From JBFGFX01 sp965232455 (GTDB taxonomy: Bacteria; Pseudomonadota; Gammaproteobacteria; Steroidobacterales; Woeseiaceae), in assembly GCA_965232455.1 (NCBI GenBank), contig OZ246981.1, positions 5,518,001 through 5,582,000 on the forward strand: a stretch of 64,000 nucleotides of DNA, read 5' to 3'. Positions 52,595 to 61,161 of the stretch are shown here, piece by piece. The position numbers and the translations under genes are program-made. Within the stretch, counting starts at the first letter, position 1. Each line of letters begins with the position of its first letter. Below the pieces are notes generated by a model, which made no database searches, was not told the origin of the DNA, and saw only the letters and a list, made by a program, of their open reading frames with translations.

Positions 52595-52726
52595 GGAGCC
52601 GGAGAAACTGAATCTGAAGTTTCGTCAGCGGGCCGATCCGACATGGAGCGGTCTCCGGCTCCCCAGGTGAGCGGCAAGGGGGATGCCGCCGGACCTTTCG
52701 GTCCTAGCGCCGGTCCTCAGACCGGC
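52595..52726. other. Compact multi-hairpin intergenic structure
   Basis: Within 132 nt there are four perfect stems: GGAGCCGGAG/CTCCGGCTCC (52595-52604, 52653-52662), GCGGCA/TGCCGC (52671-52676, 52684-52689), GGACC/GGTCC with a TTTC loop (52691-52704) and GCCGGT/ACCGGC (52709-52726). A fifth AAACT/AGTTT stem lies inside the first. On the minus strand the first stem is followed by TTTCTTTTTT, so it can end the 87-residue-protein transcript. It may be a branched terminator or a 3'-UTR-derived RNA. Confidence 0.55.
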
Positions 52727-52801
52727 AATTCTGCGGCGCTACCGAGCGGGAGTCGGGGGGAGCGACGTCCCGGCCGGCATTGCGCCGCCGAATGTGGTTG
52801 C

Positions 52802-53065
52802 CTAGTTGGCTGCAACCTGTAAAGACTTGCGGCCGATCAGGCTTAAATCAAGGTCGAGTTTGCTCGCGTTGGCGATCGACTCGACGGCCTCGTCAACGGC
52901 CTCCTCGGTCGCGTCAGCCGCCAATTCGACGCTGGTTTGCGCCGCGTCCGTGTCGATGCGGCGTTCGTCGGCGGCGACTTCTGCGCCGAGTATCGATACC
53001 GACCAGAAGAGCGTTAAGCCGACAATCAGCAGGATGGACAGGATCTGTCCGGTTCTCGTGTTCAT
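52802..53065 (-). CDS. Small membrane protein, predicted sigma54-dependent target
   Basis: The 87-residue protein has one N-terminal helix (about residues 8-27: ILSILLIVGLTLFWSVSILG) and an acidic, Ala-rich, helical exterior part (ATEEAVDEAVESIANASK) ending in a more basic SLIGRKSLQVAAN. The helix may be a cleavable signal or an anchor. AAGGAAA precedes the ATG. A sigma54-type promoter lies about 85 nt upstream and three tandem palindromes beyond it, next to a divergent sigma54 activator gene. I do not recognise the family. Confidence 0.75.
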   Translation of the reverse strand: MNTRTGQILSILLIVGLTLFWSVSILGAEVAADERRIDTDAAQTSVELAADATEEAVDEAVESIANASKLDLDLSLIGRKSLQVAAN

Positions 53066-53149
53066 AACCCTATTTCCTTACGTTACAGTGCTTCCTGCTG
53101 TGCTGCCCAAGCGCAGTTCGCTGAAGCGACATTCCAATGCTTTTGCCTA

Positions 53150-53167
53150 TTGCACGACGCGTGCCAA
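53150..53167 (-). promoter_or_regulatory. Sigma54 (-24/-12) promoter of the small membrane protein gene
   Basis: On the minus strand TTGGCACG-CGTC-GTGCAA gives GG (53165-53164) and GC (53153-53152) separated by exactly 10 nt, one base off the consensus TGGCACG-N4-TTGCW. Predicted start of transcription is about 53140, leaving a leader of about 75 nt. Confidence 0.8.
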
Positions 53168-53212
53168 TTTGAAAAATAACCGTTTCTCAAAGACTTAACT
53201 AAAATCTGCGAG

Positions 53213-53267
53213 TTACGGAAAATCGTAAAACACGGAATTTCGTAGGCAGGATTACGGAATTCCGTAT
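53213..53267. promoter_or_regulatory. Three tandem activator-binding palindromes (UAS)
   Basis: TTACG-GAAAAT-CGTAA (53213-53228), ACACG-GAATTT-CGTAG (53230-53245) and TTACG-GAATTC-CGTAT (53252-53267) share the form ACG-GAAWWY-CGTA; the last contains the perfect palindrome TACGGAATTCCGTA. They lie about 50-105 bp upstream of the sigma54 promoter and 12 bp before the activator's start codon. That fits enhancer sites which also repress the activator gene. Confidence 0.8.
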
Positions 53268-53278
53268 AGAATTCGGCG

Positions 53279-55123
53279 ATGCCGACTGCCCGCCAGCCAC
53301 CCGCCAAGTCCACCGGAACCGAGCCTGCCGATTACCGTTGGTTGTTTCGCAAATCGCCGGTGATGGCCACGTCCATCGGCGAGGACGGCGTTTACCGCGA
53401 CGTGAACGACGCGTTTCTTGCGCGGCTCGGGTTTGAACGCGAGCAAATGGTTGGCCACCGTCCGAGCGAGTTCGTGACGGCCGAGAGCGCGCTGCGTATC
53501 GAAAACGAGCTGATGCCGACGCTGCGCCGGACGGGCAGGCTCGAAAACAAACCCATCCTGTTCCTCACGCGGGCCGGCGAAACGGTGAATTGCCTGACGA
53601 ATTCCATTGTCGAATATGCGGCGGACGGACGTTTTGCAGGCACGATCGCCGTCTACCACGAGGTTGCCGACATCACCTGGGCCGACTCGAAATATCGGCA
53701 GCTCTATCGCTCGACTCCGGCGATGCTGCATACGGTCAATGCGGAAGGCTCAATCGTCGCCGTGACCGACCATTGGTTGCAGAAGATGGGTTATGCGCGC
53801 GAGGAGGTTGTCGGCCGGTCGATCATCGAGTTCTACAGCGAATCCGATCGTAAGCGCTTGGATAGCGAGCGTGAGTTCAACAGCGAGTTCCGCAATCAGA
53901 AGCGGCAGCTGGTCAACAAGCGCGGCGACGTTCTCGACGTCGTCATGTCGGCGATTCCGGACCGGGACGAGGCGGGCAGAATCCGTCGCTGGCTCGTTGC
54001 GTCGAAAGACCTGACGGAGCGGAATCGAGCCGAGCGGGAACTCAGGGCAGCGCTTGCCGAGAACGCGCGACTGCGCGAGGAACTGGAGCGAGAGCGCGAT
54101 TACCTCCGCGAGGAGGTAAACGTCGCGATGAACTTCGGCCGTATCGTCGGGCAGAGTCCGGCCCTGAAGCAAATGTTGGCGCAGATGGAGGCGGTGGCGC
54201 CGACGCCAGCCAACGTACTCGTTTTGGGCGAGTCCGGCGTCGGCAAGGAACTCGTCGCCAGAGCGATTCATGCGCGCAGCCCGCGTGCGGAAGCGCCGCT
54301 GGTCAAAGTCAATTGCGCGTCTATCCCGAAAGAACTCTTCGAGAGTGAGTTTTTCGGTCATGTGAAGGGCGCGTTTACCGGTGCGCATCGGGACCGGGTC
54401 GGCCGTTTCCAATTGGCTGACGGCGGCACCATTTTCCTGGACGAGGTGGGCGAGATTCCGCTGGAATTGCAGGGAAAACTGCTGCGCGTACTTCAGGAGA
54501 GTGAGTTCGAGCGGGTCGGGGACGACGTCACCCGGACGGTGGACGTGCGCGTCATTGCCGCAACGAACCGCGATCTGGAGCGCCTCGTCCTCGACGGGGA
54601 GTTTCGTGAAGACTTGTTTTATCGCCTGAGTGTATTCCCGATACGCGTGCCGCCGTTGCGCGAACGCAGCGAAGACCTGATTCAGCTCGCGCAGCATTTT
54701 CTCGACGCGGCCTGCCGTGACTTCGGCCGCAGCCCGTTGACGTTGACGCGGGCGCAGGTCCAGACAATCCAGGCGTACGACTGGCCGGGCAATATCCGTG
54801 AGCTCAAAAACGTGATCGAGCGCGCCGTTATTCTGTCGCACGGCAATCTGTTGCGGCTGGATCTGTCTCTGCCGCAGGTGACGGCGTCAGGCGAGGCGAC
54901 CTCGCCCACGGAGAAAACGGCACCGGCGGTGCCGGAGGCGTCGGCCGACGGTATTCTGACCGAACGCGAAATCAAGACGCTGCAAAAGAACAATATGCTG
55001 GCCGCGCTGGAAAAGGCCGGGTGGCGCGTCTCCGGACGCGGCGGTGCGGCGGAGCTGCTCGGCGTCCGGCCTACGACCCTTGCGGACCGGATCAAGGCTT
55101 TTAACATCAAGAGGCCGCGGTAG
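53279..55123 (+). CDS. PAS-domain sigma54-dependent transcriptional activator
   Basis: The 614-residue enhancer-binding protein has two PAS domains (about 16-125 and 135-250; KSPVMATSIGEDGVYRDVND and STPAMLHTVNAEGSIVAVTD), a coiled-coil linker (about 250-285), and an AAA+ sigma54-interaction domain (about 285-520). The AAA+ domain has Walker A GESGVGKE (317-324), the sigma54-contacting GAFTGA (364-369) and Walker B with Asp388-Glu389 (IFLDEVGE). A Fis-type helix-turn-helix ends the protein (GGAAELLGVRPTTLADRIKA). It lacks a receiver domain, so PAS ligands, redox state or a partner probably set its activity. It is divergent from the small membrane protein gene, its likely target. Confidence 0.95.
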   Translation: MPTARQPPAKSTGTEPADYRWLFRKSPVMATSIGEDGVYRDVNDAFLARLGFEREQMVGHRPSEFVTAESALRIENELMPTLRRTGRLENKPILFLTRAGETVNCLTNSIVEYAADGRFAGTIAVYHEVADITWADSKYRQLYRSTPAMLHTVNAEGSIVAVTDHWLQKMGYAREEVVGRSIIEFYSESDRKRLDSEREFNSEFRNQKRQLVNKRGDVLDVVMSAIPDRDEAGRIRRWLVASKDLTERNRAERELRAALAENARLREELERERDYLREEVNVAMNFGRIVGQSPALKQMLAQMEAVAPTPANVLVLGESGVGKELVARAIHARSPRAEAPLVKVNCASIPKELFESEFFGHVKGAFTGAHRDRVGRFQLADGGTIFLDEVGEIPLELQGKLLRVLQESEFERVGDDVTRTVDVRVIAATNRDLERLVLDGEFREDLFYRLSVFPIRVPPLRERSEDLIQLAQHFLDAACRDFGRSPLTLTRAQVQTIQAYDWPGNIRELKNVIERAVILSHGNLLRLDLSLPQVTASGEATSPTEKTAPAVPEASADGILTEREIKTLQKNNMLAALEKAGWRVSGRGGAAELLGVRPTTLADRIKAFNIKRPR

Positions 55124-55245
55124 AGACGGTGTTGGTCGACCCTGAACGCGCGCGACGCGACGCTATATCGAAGAGCGTTGTTTTGGCCGCCCGTCACCGA
55201 CTGCTATCATCACGCGTGGTTTTCCGCCGTCCGTTCGGTGAGCGC

Positions 55246-56739
55246 TTGTTTCCTGAAATTTCGACAAAACCCGACCCGTCGATTCGGCTTGCTTCGAGAA
55301 TCGGAGTGCTGACGTTGATGGCGGTCTTGATGCCGACGCTCGTGATGGCCGACGCGGTGCCCTCGGCACGCGCGCCGGTCGAAAACGAGCTGCCGCTTCG
55401 CGTGCGCAATGCGCTTGGTTATCGTAGCGTGCCGGCGGAGAGTCTGAGCCTTTACGTTTACAACCTCGAAACCGGGGAAACCGCCCTGTCCTGGAACGCC
55501 GACGAGCCGAGAAATCCCGCGTCGGTCATGAAGCTCCTGACGACCCTGGTTGCTCTGGACTCCCTGGGACCCGCCTACCGCTGGCGTACGGAGGCCTATG
55601 CACTCGGAGATCTGTCGGGTGACGTGCTGCAAGGCGACCTTCTGCTCAAGGGATATGGCGATCCTTTTCTGGTTACCGAACGCGTCTGGCAGATGTTACG
55701 TAATTTGCGGCGCGCGGGTCTGCGTTCGATTTCCGGTGATCTACTGATTGATGACAGCTATTTTCAGGTGCTGAATCACGATCCGGCGGCATTCGATCGA
55801 CAGCCGCTGCGCGCCTATAACGTTGCGCCTAATGCCCTGATGATGAACTTCAAGGTCGTTCGCTATTTTTTTGCGCCCGATCCGCCAAAGAACGCCGTCA
55901 CGATCCGTATAGACCCTGAACTCAACAATCTGAAAATCGTCAATCGTCTGTCGATAATGCAGGGAAGCTGCCGCGGCTATCAGCGCGGTATCACGATCAT
56001 CCCGAATGCCGAAAACGACCAGGTCACTTTCAGCGGGAAGTTTCCGAGCGGCTGCGAAGTATATGCGATGGACCGAACCGCGCTGGATCACAACGCCTTC
56101 ACGTACGGCTTGTTCAAGTCCCTGTGGCGGGAGGTCGGTGGAGTATTCGAGGGCGGGTGGCGCAACGTTGCCAGCGATTTGGAGGAAGAGCCCATCCTCA
56201 CGTTCGAGTCCTGGCCCCTGGCCGACGTAATCAGCCGTGTCAACAAGTACAGCAACAACGTCATGGCGCGGCAGCTCCTGTTGACGCTGGGCGCGGAAAC
56301 GTTCGGCGCGCCCGGTACCGAGGCGAGCGGCAGGCGGGCGGTCAGCGAATGGCTGGCAGAACACGGTTTCGACAACGCCGATCTTACGTTGGCCAACGGC
56401 GCGGGCCTGTCCCGCTCCTCACGCGCGACGGCGAAACAGATGGCGGACTTGCTCCGATACGCCTACGACCGACCCTATATGCCCGAATTCCTGTCGTCGA
56501 TGTCCTTGACCGGTCTGGACGGCACGACGTCGAGACGTTTCGACGACAACGATCAGTTGACCGGCAGGGCGCACGTCAAGACCGGGTCGCTGGATCACGT
56601 CAGCGCGATTGCCGGATACGTCCAGGCGCGTTCCGGTCAACGCTATGTCGTCGTCACGATGCAGAATTACGAAGACATTCACCGCGGTCCCGGTGAGGAG
56701 GTGCAGGAGGCGCTCCTGCGCTGGGTTTACGAACGCTAG
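55246..56739 (+). CDS. dacB: D-alanyl-D-alanine carboxypeptidase/endopeptidase (PBP4-like, S13)
   Basis: This periplasmic penicillin-binding protein trims or cleaves peptidoglycan cross-links. From TTG 55246 it has 497 residues with a signal segment (about 20-36, VLTLMAVLMPTLVMAD). The three active-site motifs are Ser93-Val-Met-Lys96 (NPASVMKLL), SNN (NKYSNNVMARQ) and KTG (HVKTGSLDHV), with the S13 insert domain between the first two. The start is uncertain: TTG 55246 follows GGTGAG, while GTG 55216 and GTG 55129 are upstream options without a better ribosome site. It follows the sigma54 activator by about 120 nt. Confidence 0.92.
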   Translation: MFPEISTKPDPSIRLASRIGVLTLMAVLMPTLVMADAVPSARAPVENELPLRVRNALGYRSVPAESLSLYVYNLETGETALSWNADEPRNPASVMKLLTTLVALDSLGPAYRWRTEAYALGDLSGDVLQGDLLLKGYGDPFLVTERVWQMLRNLRRAGLRSISGDLLIDDSYFQVLNHDPAAFDRQPLRAYNVAPNALMMNFKVVRYFFAPDPPKNAVTIRIDPELNNLKIVNRLSIMQGSCRGYQRGITIIPNAENDQVTFSGKFPSGCEVYAMDRTALDHNAFTYGLFKSLWREVGGVFEGGWRNVASDLEEEPILTFESWPLADVISRVNKYSNNVMARQLLLTLGAETFGAPGTEASGRRAVSEWLAEHGFDNADLTLANGAGLSRSSRATAKQMADLLRYAYDRPYMPEFLSSMSLTGLDGTTSRRFDDNDQLTGRAHVKTGSLDHVSAIAGYVQARSGQRYVVVTMQNYEDIHRGPGEEVQEALLRWVYER

Positions 56740-56991
56740 GGCCGCACGGCGGTAAATCCGAAAGCGGTTTCTCGAGCTTGTCGTCCAAAAGATGCGGTTC
56801 CTGGACGGCGGCCGTTTCCCAAGGCGGCTGGACCCGTTCGTTGGAGGGCGGCGGGCACCCGGGCGTCGGCGTTCTGCGACAGCTCGGCGTCCTCAATTTC
56901 CCGGTCTGTGTAGTAAACTCCACCGATTGGAGGGCGTGAACCGGCATCCCAGCGTGCCGTGTTCTACGAGGGTTCGCCACGGAGAAGTGTA

Positions 56992-57585
56992 ATGCGTGTA
57001 TTAGTCGGGGCCGTCGCGGTTCTCGCGATGCCTCTTACGGCGGCGGCAGAAACCGCCTATGTCACCGATAACCTGCGTCTCGGCCTGCACCGGGCCGAGG
57101 ATACCAGCGACCGTGCGTTTCGGACTTTGGAGAGCGGTCAGGAAGTCGAGATTCTCAACCGTGATCGCAACTACGCGCAGGTACAGCTGCCTGACGGGAC
57201 GCTCGGCTACGTCAAAGTCGCGTATTTGGTCGACGACAAGCCTGCCAAGCTGATCGTGAATCAGACTCGGGCCGCCAACGAAGAGCTGCAGCAAAAGCTC
57301 GCTGAGTTGAACGCTGCGTTTTCACAACCCGCTGCGACAATCGCGTCGTTGGAAAAACAGCTGGCCGACGGCAAGGCGGCGCTGGAGGAGGCCTCGGCGA
57401 AATCGGCCGAGCTGCAAGAAGAGAACCAGTCGCTGAAAAACAGACAGGGCCAATACAAGTACAGCGTCCCGATCACATGGGTTGGCGGTGCTCTGGCCGT
57501 TATTCTGCTGGCCGGTTTTCTTGGTGGCCTCTGGTGGACGGATTACCGCAGCCGCAAGCGACACGGCGGAATTCGCATCTACTGA
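56992..57585 (+). CDS. TIGR04211-type SH3 domain membrane protein
   Basis: The 197-residue protein has a signal peptide (to about residue 19), a bacterial SH3 domain (20-85: AYVTDNLRLGLHRAEDTSD; LPDGTLGYVKVAYLVD), a coiled coil (about 90-150), and a C-terminal membrane helix (about 160-182) with a short basic tail. This order defines the TIGR04211 family (YgiM-like), of unknown function but usually envelope-linked. GGAG precedes ATG 56992. It converges on the truncated LysR gene, 36 nt apart. Confidence 0.88.
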   Translation: MRVLVGAVAVLAMPLTAAAETAYVTDNLRLGLHRAEDTSDRAFRTLESGQEVEILNRDRNYAQVQLPDGTLGYVKVAYLVDDKPAKLIVNQTRAANEELQQKLAELNAAFSQPAATIASLEKQLADGKAALEEASAKSAELQEENQSLKNRQGQYKYSVPITWVGGALAVILLAGFLGGLWWTDYRSRKRHGGIRIY

Positions 57586-57621
57586 TTCCGCCGCCGGCCC
57601 GCAGGGTCCGGACGTTCCGTG

Positions 57622-57939
57622 TTAGGTGACCGGTGACTGGGACGCCGTCAGCGGCAGGTGCGTATTCTGCTCGCGATAGTGCCGAGAGGTTACATCTCGA
57701 ATCTCGTCAACTTCTTTCATGATCGACCGTGCCCGGCTGATGACCTGATGACCCGCGAGCGTGATGCCGCTCAGGCTCTTACCCTTGCGCACGAAAAGCT
57801 GCACTCCGAGTTCTTCTTCGAGCAGTTTCAGCTGTTTGCTAACGCCCGGCTGAGAGGTGTACAACCGCTCCGCCGCTGCCGTAATGTTCAATCCGTTGTC
57901 AACGATTGCCAGCAGATATTTTAGTTGCTGTAGTTTCAT
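57622..57939 (-). CDS. CysB-like LysR regulator reduced to the DNA-binding half
   Basis: Only 105 residues are encoded. Residues 1-85 align well with the winged helix and linker helix of CysB/Cbl (MKLQQLKYLLAIVDNGLNIT, LYTSQPGVSKQLKLLEEELG, LFVRKGKSLSGITLAG). After HLPLTASQSPVT the frame stops, where a full LysR protein would continue for about 200 residues of inducer-binding domain. The DNA-binding part is intact, with good initiation context and promoter, so it may be a stand-alone DNA-binding protein or a decaying gene. The 36 nt to the next gene leave no room for a remnant of the effector domain. Confidence 0.8.
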   Translation of the reverse strand: MKLQQLKYLLAIVDNGLNITAAAERLYTSQPGVSKQLKLLEEELGVQLFVRKGKSLSGITLAGHQVISRARSIMKEVDEIRDVTSRHYREQNTHLPLTASQSPVT

Positions 57940-57999
57940 GTCCGCCCCGCCCCGAGGTGCCTCAATCCATTTGAGTAGACCGGAGTGCGATTGGAACGT

Positions 58000-58028
58000 T
58001 TCATAAAAAGTGCCGGCAATCGTCACAA
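58000..58028 (-). promoter_or_regulatory. Promoter of the truncated LysR gene
   Basis: On the minus strand TTGTGA (58028-58023), a 17-nt spacer and TATGAA (58005-58000) precede ATG 57939 by about 60 nt. Confidence 0.55.
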
Positions 58029-58353
58029 AACCATGGTTTTTTTATATTGATCGGTTATTAAGCTGCGAAGTGTGTTGGGCGTTTGCCACAGCTTGCGTCA
58101 CGCGTTTGCACGACCGGGTCGCCGCGGAAGCCGGCAGCGCCGCCGGCGGTTGAGGTCGTCGGGTCTCTGTTTTCGTTTGGCCCGCGATATGTTCGGAACC
58201 GTCTAAATATCGCGTAATTATCTGATCCAATGACGAATTCCGCGGGAAATCAGGCGCCGTTGAGACTCAAGTCACAGCGAAACGGGCCGTACCGTGGCAT
58301 CGTGCGCGTACTGCCTGATGGTTCACATATTGCGGCCGGAGTATGGAGCACGG
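58029..58353. other. Intergenic region before the GGDEF/EAL gene
   Basis: About 325 nt upstream of ATG 58354. A TTCGGA-N17-TAATTA arrangement near 58193-58220 is a poor promoter match. An open frame from 58230 is a shadow of the EAL gene's own leader. Nothing else stands out. Confidence 0.4.
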
Positions 58354-60567
58354 ATGCCGATGTCTGCCGGTGTACACAACCTGACCACGAGAAAAAACAT
58401 CGGCGCCGCCAAGGGGCTTTTGCAGTCGCTCGTGCCGAGAGCTCAGTGTTTTTGCTTCTACGACCTCAACCACTGTTGTCTTTGGAGCAGCGACGGCGCC
58501 GACGACCATGAGATCGACAGCTTCGTCGGTGACCTTCCGCTCGAAATTCTGTCGGGCGAAGACGCCGATTCGTCCGGCCTGAAACGCACTCTGAACTCAG
58601 GCCGAACGGCGTTGATTCTGCCCGTGTTCGATGATCAAAACGAAGGTTTGGGTATCCTGGTGGCCGTGTTCTCGAAGAACGCCGGTAAATCGTCCTGGTT
58701 TAACCCAAGCCTGTTGCGCGATATTTTGTTGCCCGCCGTCGAGATCATCGGCGAGACCCTTTGCCTCAACCGGCGGCTTGCGGACGCGTCGTCCGAACGC
58801 GGTGAATTGGAGGCGGAGCTGAAGCTGGTATACAAGATCGACGAGAAAATCCACGGCACGTCCCGCAGTCACGCCGGTCTGGCGCAGCTCATCGGACAAA
58901 GCGGCAGGTTCCTCGGTATTGCCTACAGCGTCCTCCTGCTGCCGTCAAAGCGCATTCGAATTAGCGCAACGCATTCGACCTGGAAGTCGGTCAACCGGAA
59001 AGCGGTGGACAAGTATCTGCTCGAGCATCTCTTCCCTCAGCTCGACGGAAAACGGTCGCCGATGGTTTTCGAGATCGCCGCCATCGAGGGTTCGGATCAT
59101 GTCGCCGACCAGGGTTATCAAGCCATGCTTTGCCCGTTGTTGGACGCAAGCGGCAATCTCGAGGGCGTAATCGCGCAGCTGTGCCGGGTAGGCGGACAAG
59201 CGTTCAACGATAGCCACAAGCGATTCATGGGTCACATCGTTCGCAAGGTTGAATACGTTATCGAGCAGTCATTCGACTCGATGACGGGGTTGATGAATCG
59301 ATCCGGATTCGAGGCGCAGCTTCACGAGTCTGGCAAAGCGCTGACGTCGAAGAACGACTCGCATCAGATCATCTATTTCGACCTGGACAATCTTCAGCTC
59401 GTCAACAATACGTTTGGGCGCGCGGCCGGCGATCAGGTGTTGTTCAGGTTCTCGCAGCTCTTGGAAGACGCGTTGCCGAAGAACGCCGTTGCCACGCGCC
59501 TTACCGGCGACGAATTCGCAATTCTGATGACCCACAGCACCCTGGAAGATGCTCTCGCACTGGCGGACTCGGTGCGCAAACAGGGTGACGAATTGCGTTA
59601 CCTGCAAGGAGACAAGTCTCTGCAGGTGACGGTGAGTATCGGTATTGCGGCGTTCGACGCACGCTCCAACGAGGGGGACGCGCTGACCGCGGCCCGGATT
59701 GCCTGCGATTCGGCCAAAGATCATGGCCGGGATCGCATAGAGGTGCATGACCGCGACGATCAAAGCATCATCCGGCGTTACGATGACATGCATTTGATCG
59801 CCCAGATTCAGCAGGCTCTGGACGAAGAGGGTTTCAACTTGCGGGCGCAGCCGATCGTCCGCCTGGCCGACAACGCGCCGCCTACCCGATTCGAGATACT
59901 GCTGAGAATGCAGGACGCCAAGGGCAACCGAATTTCCTCGACCGCGTTCATTTCGGCGGCGGAGCGTTACCAGTTGATGCCGCAGATCGATCGCTGGGTG
60001 TTTTCGACGACAATGCGTAAACTCTCGCGGTACAAGGAGTTCCTGCGCGACGCCGATGCAGTGTTCTCCATCAATCTATCGGGACAGACGCTCGGCGACG
60101 ACGATATTCTGACGTTCATCGAAGAAGAGATCGAGGCAAGCGGGGTGCCGGCGTCGTCTCTTTGTTTCGAGGTAACGGAGTCGGCCGCGGTCTCGAATCT
60201 GCGCAAGGCTCAAACCTTTATGAGCAGTCTCCGCAATCGGGGCTGTCAGTTTGCGCTCGACGACTTCGGCGCCGGGCTGAGTTCTTTCGCCTATCTCAAG
60301 AACTTCAAGGTGGATACCTTGAAGATCGACGGAAGCTTCATTCGCGACATCATCGAAAATCGCATCTCCGAATCAATGGTCGCCGCCATCACCCAGGTGG
60401 CCAAAGTAATGCAGCTGGAGACGGTTGCGGAATACGTGGAGAGCCCGGAGACCAAAAAACTCATCAAGAAACTCGGGGTGGATTTTGCGCAGGGGCACGC
60501 CGTCGGCAAGCCGGCGCCGCTCGATTCGGTTCTGGAGGAGTTGACCACCGAGGAGCAATCGGCCTGA
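58354..60567 (+). CDS. GAF-like sensor protein with degenerate GGDEF and intact EAL domain
   Basis: The 737-residue protein has two N-terminal GAF-like regions (about 15-145 and 155-285), a GGDEF domain (about 295-450) and an EAL domain (about 470-725). The cyclase motif reads Thr384-Gly-Asp-Glu-Phe388, so its first Gly is changed and synthesis of c-di-GMP is doubtful. The phosphodiesterase residues are present: Glu514 (EILLR), NLS, EVTES, Asp636-Asp637 (DDFGAG), KIDGSF and the VAEYVE Glu. It probably hydrolyses c-di-GMP with GGDEF as a sensory module. ATG 58354 follows GGAG; an upstream GTG at 58294 is less likely. Confidence 0.9.
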   Translation: MPMSAGVHNLTTRKNIGAAKGLLQSLVPRAQCFCFYDLNHCCLWSSDGADDHEIDSFVGDLPLEILSGEDADSSGLKRTLNSGRTALILPVFDDQNEGLGILVAVFSKNAGKSSWFNPSLLRDILLPAVEIIGETLCLNRRLADASSERGELEAELKLVYKIDEKIHGTSRSHAGLAQLIGQSGRFLGIAYSVLLLPSKRIRISATHSTWKSVNRKAVDKYLLEHLFPQLDGKRSPMVFEIAAIEGSDHVADQGYQAMLCPLLDASGNLEGVIAQLCRVGGQAFNDSHKRFMGHIVRKVEYVIEQSFDSMTGLMNRSGFEAQLHESGKALTSKNDSHQIIYFDLDNLQLVNNTFGRAAGDQVLFRFSQLLEDALPKNAVATRLTGDEFAILMTHSTLEDALALADSVRKQGDELRYLQGDKSLQVTVSIGIAAFDARSNEGDALTAARIACDSAKDHGRDRIEVHDRDDQSIIRRYDDMHLIAQIQQALDEEGFNLRAQPIVRLADNAPPTRFEILLRMQDAKGNRISSTAFISAAERYQLMPQIDRWVFSTTMRKLSRYKEFLRDADAVFSINLSGQTLGDDDILTFIEEEIEASGVPASSLCFEVTESAAVSNLRKAQTFMSSLRNRGCQFALDDFGAGLSSFAYLKNFKVDTLKIDGSFIRDIIENRISESMVAAITQVAKVMQLETVAEYVESPETKKLIKKLGVDFAQGHAVGKPAPLDSVLEELTTEEQSA

Positions 60568-60576
60568 GTCGGGCCG

Positions 60577-61047
60577 TCAAAAAATCCCGGCTTCCAGACC
60601 CGCGGCCAACGTCATTCCGAGTTCCTCGCAGTCCGTCAGCCTGCTCTCGTCAAATTCGCCGGCGATCAGCACGGGTTCCTGCACCTGCCTCAGCGATAGC
60701 CCGACCAGGATACGGTTGATGCTGTTGATAGCGCCGGTTCCGTCGTTGCCCGCGCGCACGAATAGTGCGTAGGGAAGGCCATCGACGTTGCCAAGTGACG
60801 GATAATAGACTCGGTCTAGGAAATACTTCATCGCGCCGCTCATGTAACCGAAATTCTCAGGCGTGCCGAGGATCAGTCCGTGCGCCCACAGGACGTCCTC
60901 GACGTCGGCTTCGAGCGCGTCCTTGTAGCGGACGTCGATGCCGGAAATGTCCTCGGAACGGGCTCCCGCGAGGACGGCCTCGGCCATTTTTTGCGTCGAG
61001 CCCGACTGTGAGTGATAGACGATCAGTAAGTGCCGCGTCGAGTGCAT
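60577..61047 (-). CDS. Flavodoxin-like NAD(P)H-dependent FMN reductase
   Basis: The 156-residue flavodoxin-fold protein has the phosphate-binding loop YHSQSGSTQKMAEAV (near residue 12), and the isoalloxazine-contacting LGTPENFGYMSGAMKYFLDR (near 60-80) as in WrbA and NADPH-dependent FMN reductases. It may act as a quinone reductase or electron carrier. It converges on the EAL gene with 9 nt between stops and is divergent from glnE. Confidence 0.88.
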   Translation of the reverse strand: MHSTRHLLIVYHSQSGSTQKMAEAVLAGARSEDISGIDVRYKDALEADVEDVLWAHGLILGTPENFGYMSGAMKYFLDRVYYPSLGNVDGLPYALFVRAGNDGTGAINSINRILVGLSLRQVQEPVLIAGEFDESRLTDCEELGMTLAAGLEAGIF

Positions 61048-61161
61048 TGCCCAATTCCGGTGTGTGTCGTGATCTCCAATGGTACTCTGGCGGGCCTCGG
61101 GGTCACCAGGTAACGCGAATCAAGTGTCAACGGGTCCTGGTCAAAACGACTGGAACGGCCA

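Noticed and set aside
52600..52650. Possible hammerhead-like core CTGACGA...GAAAC on the minus strand
   Set aside because: The stems and the second conserved strand are not in the required order; the bases are used by other hairpins.
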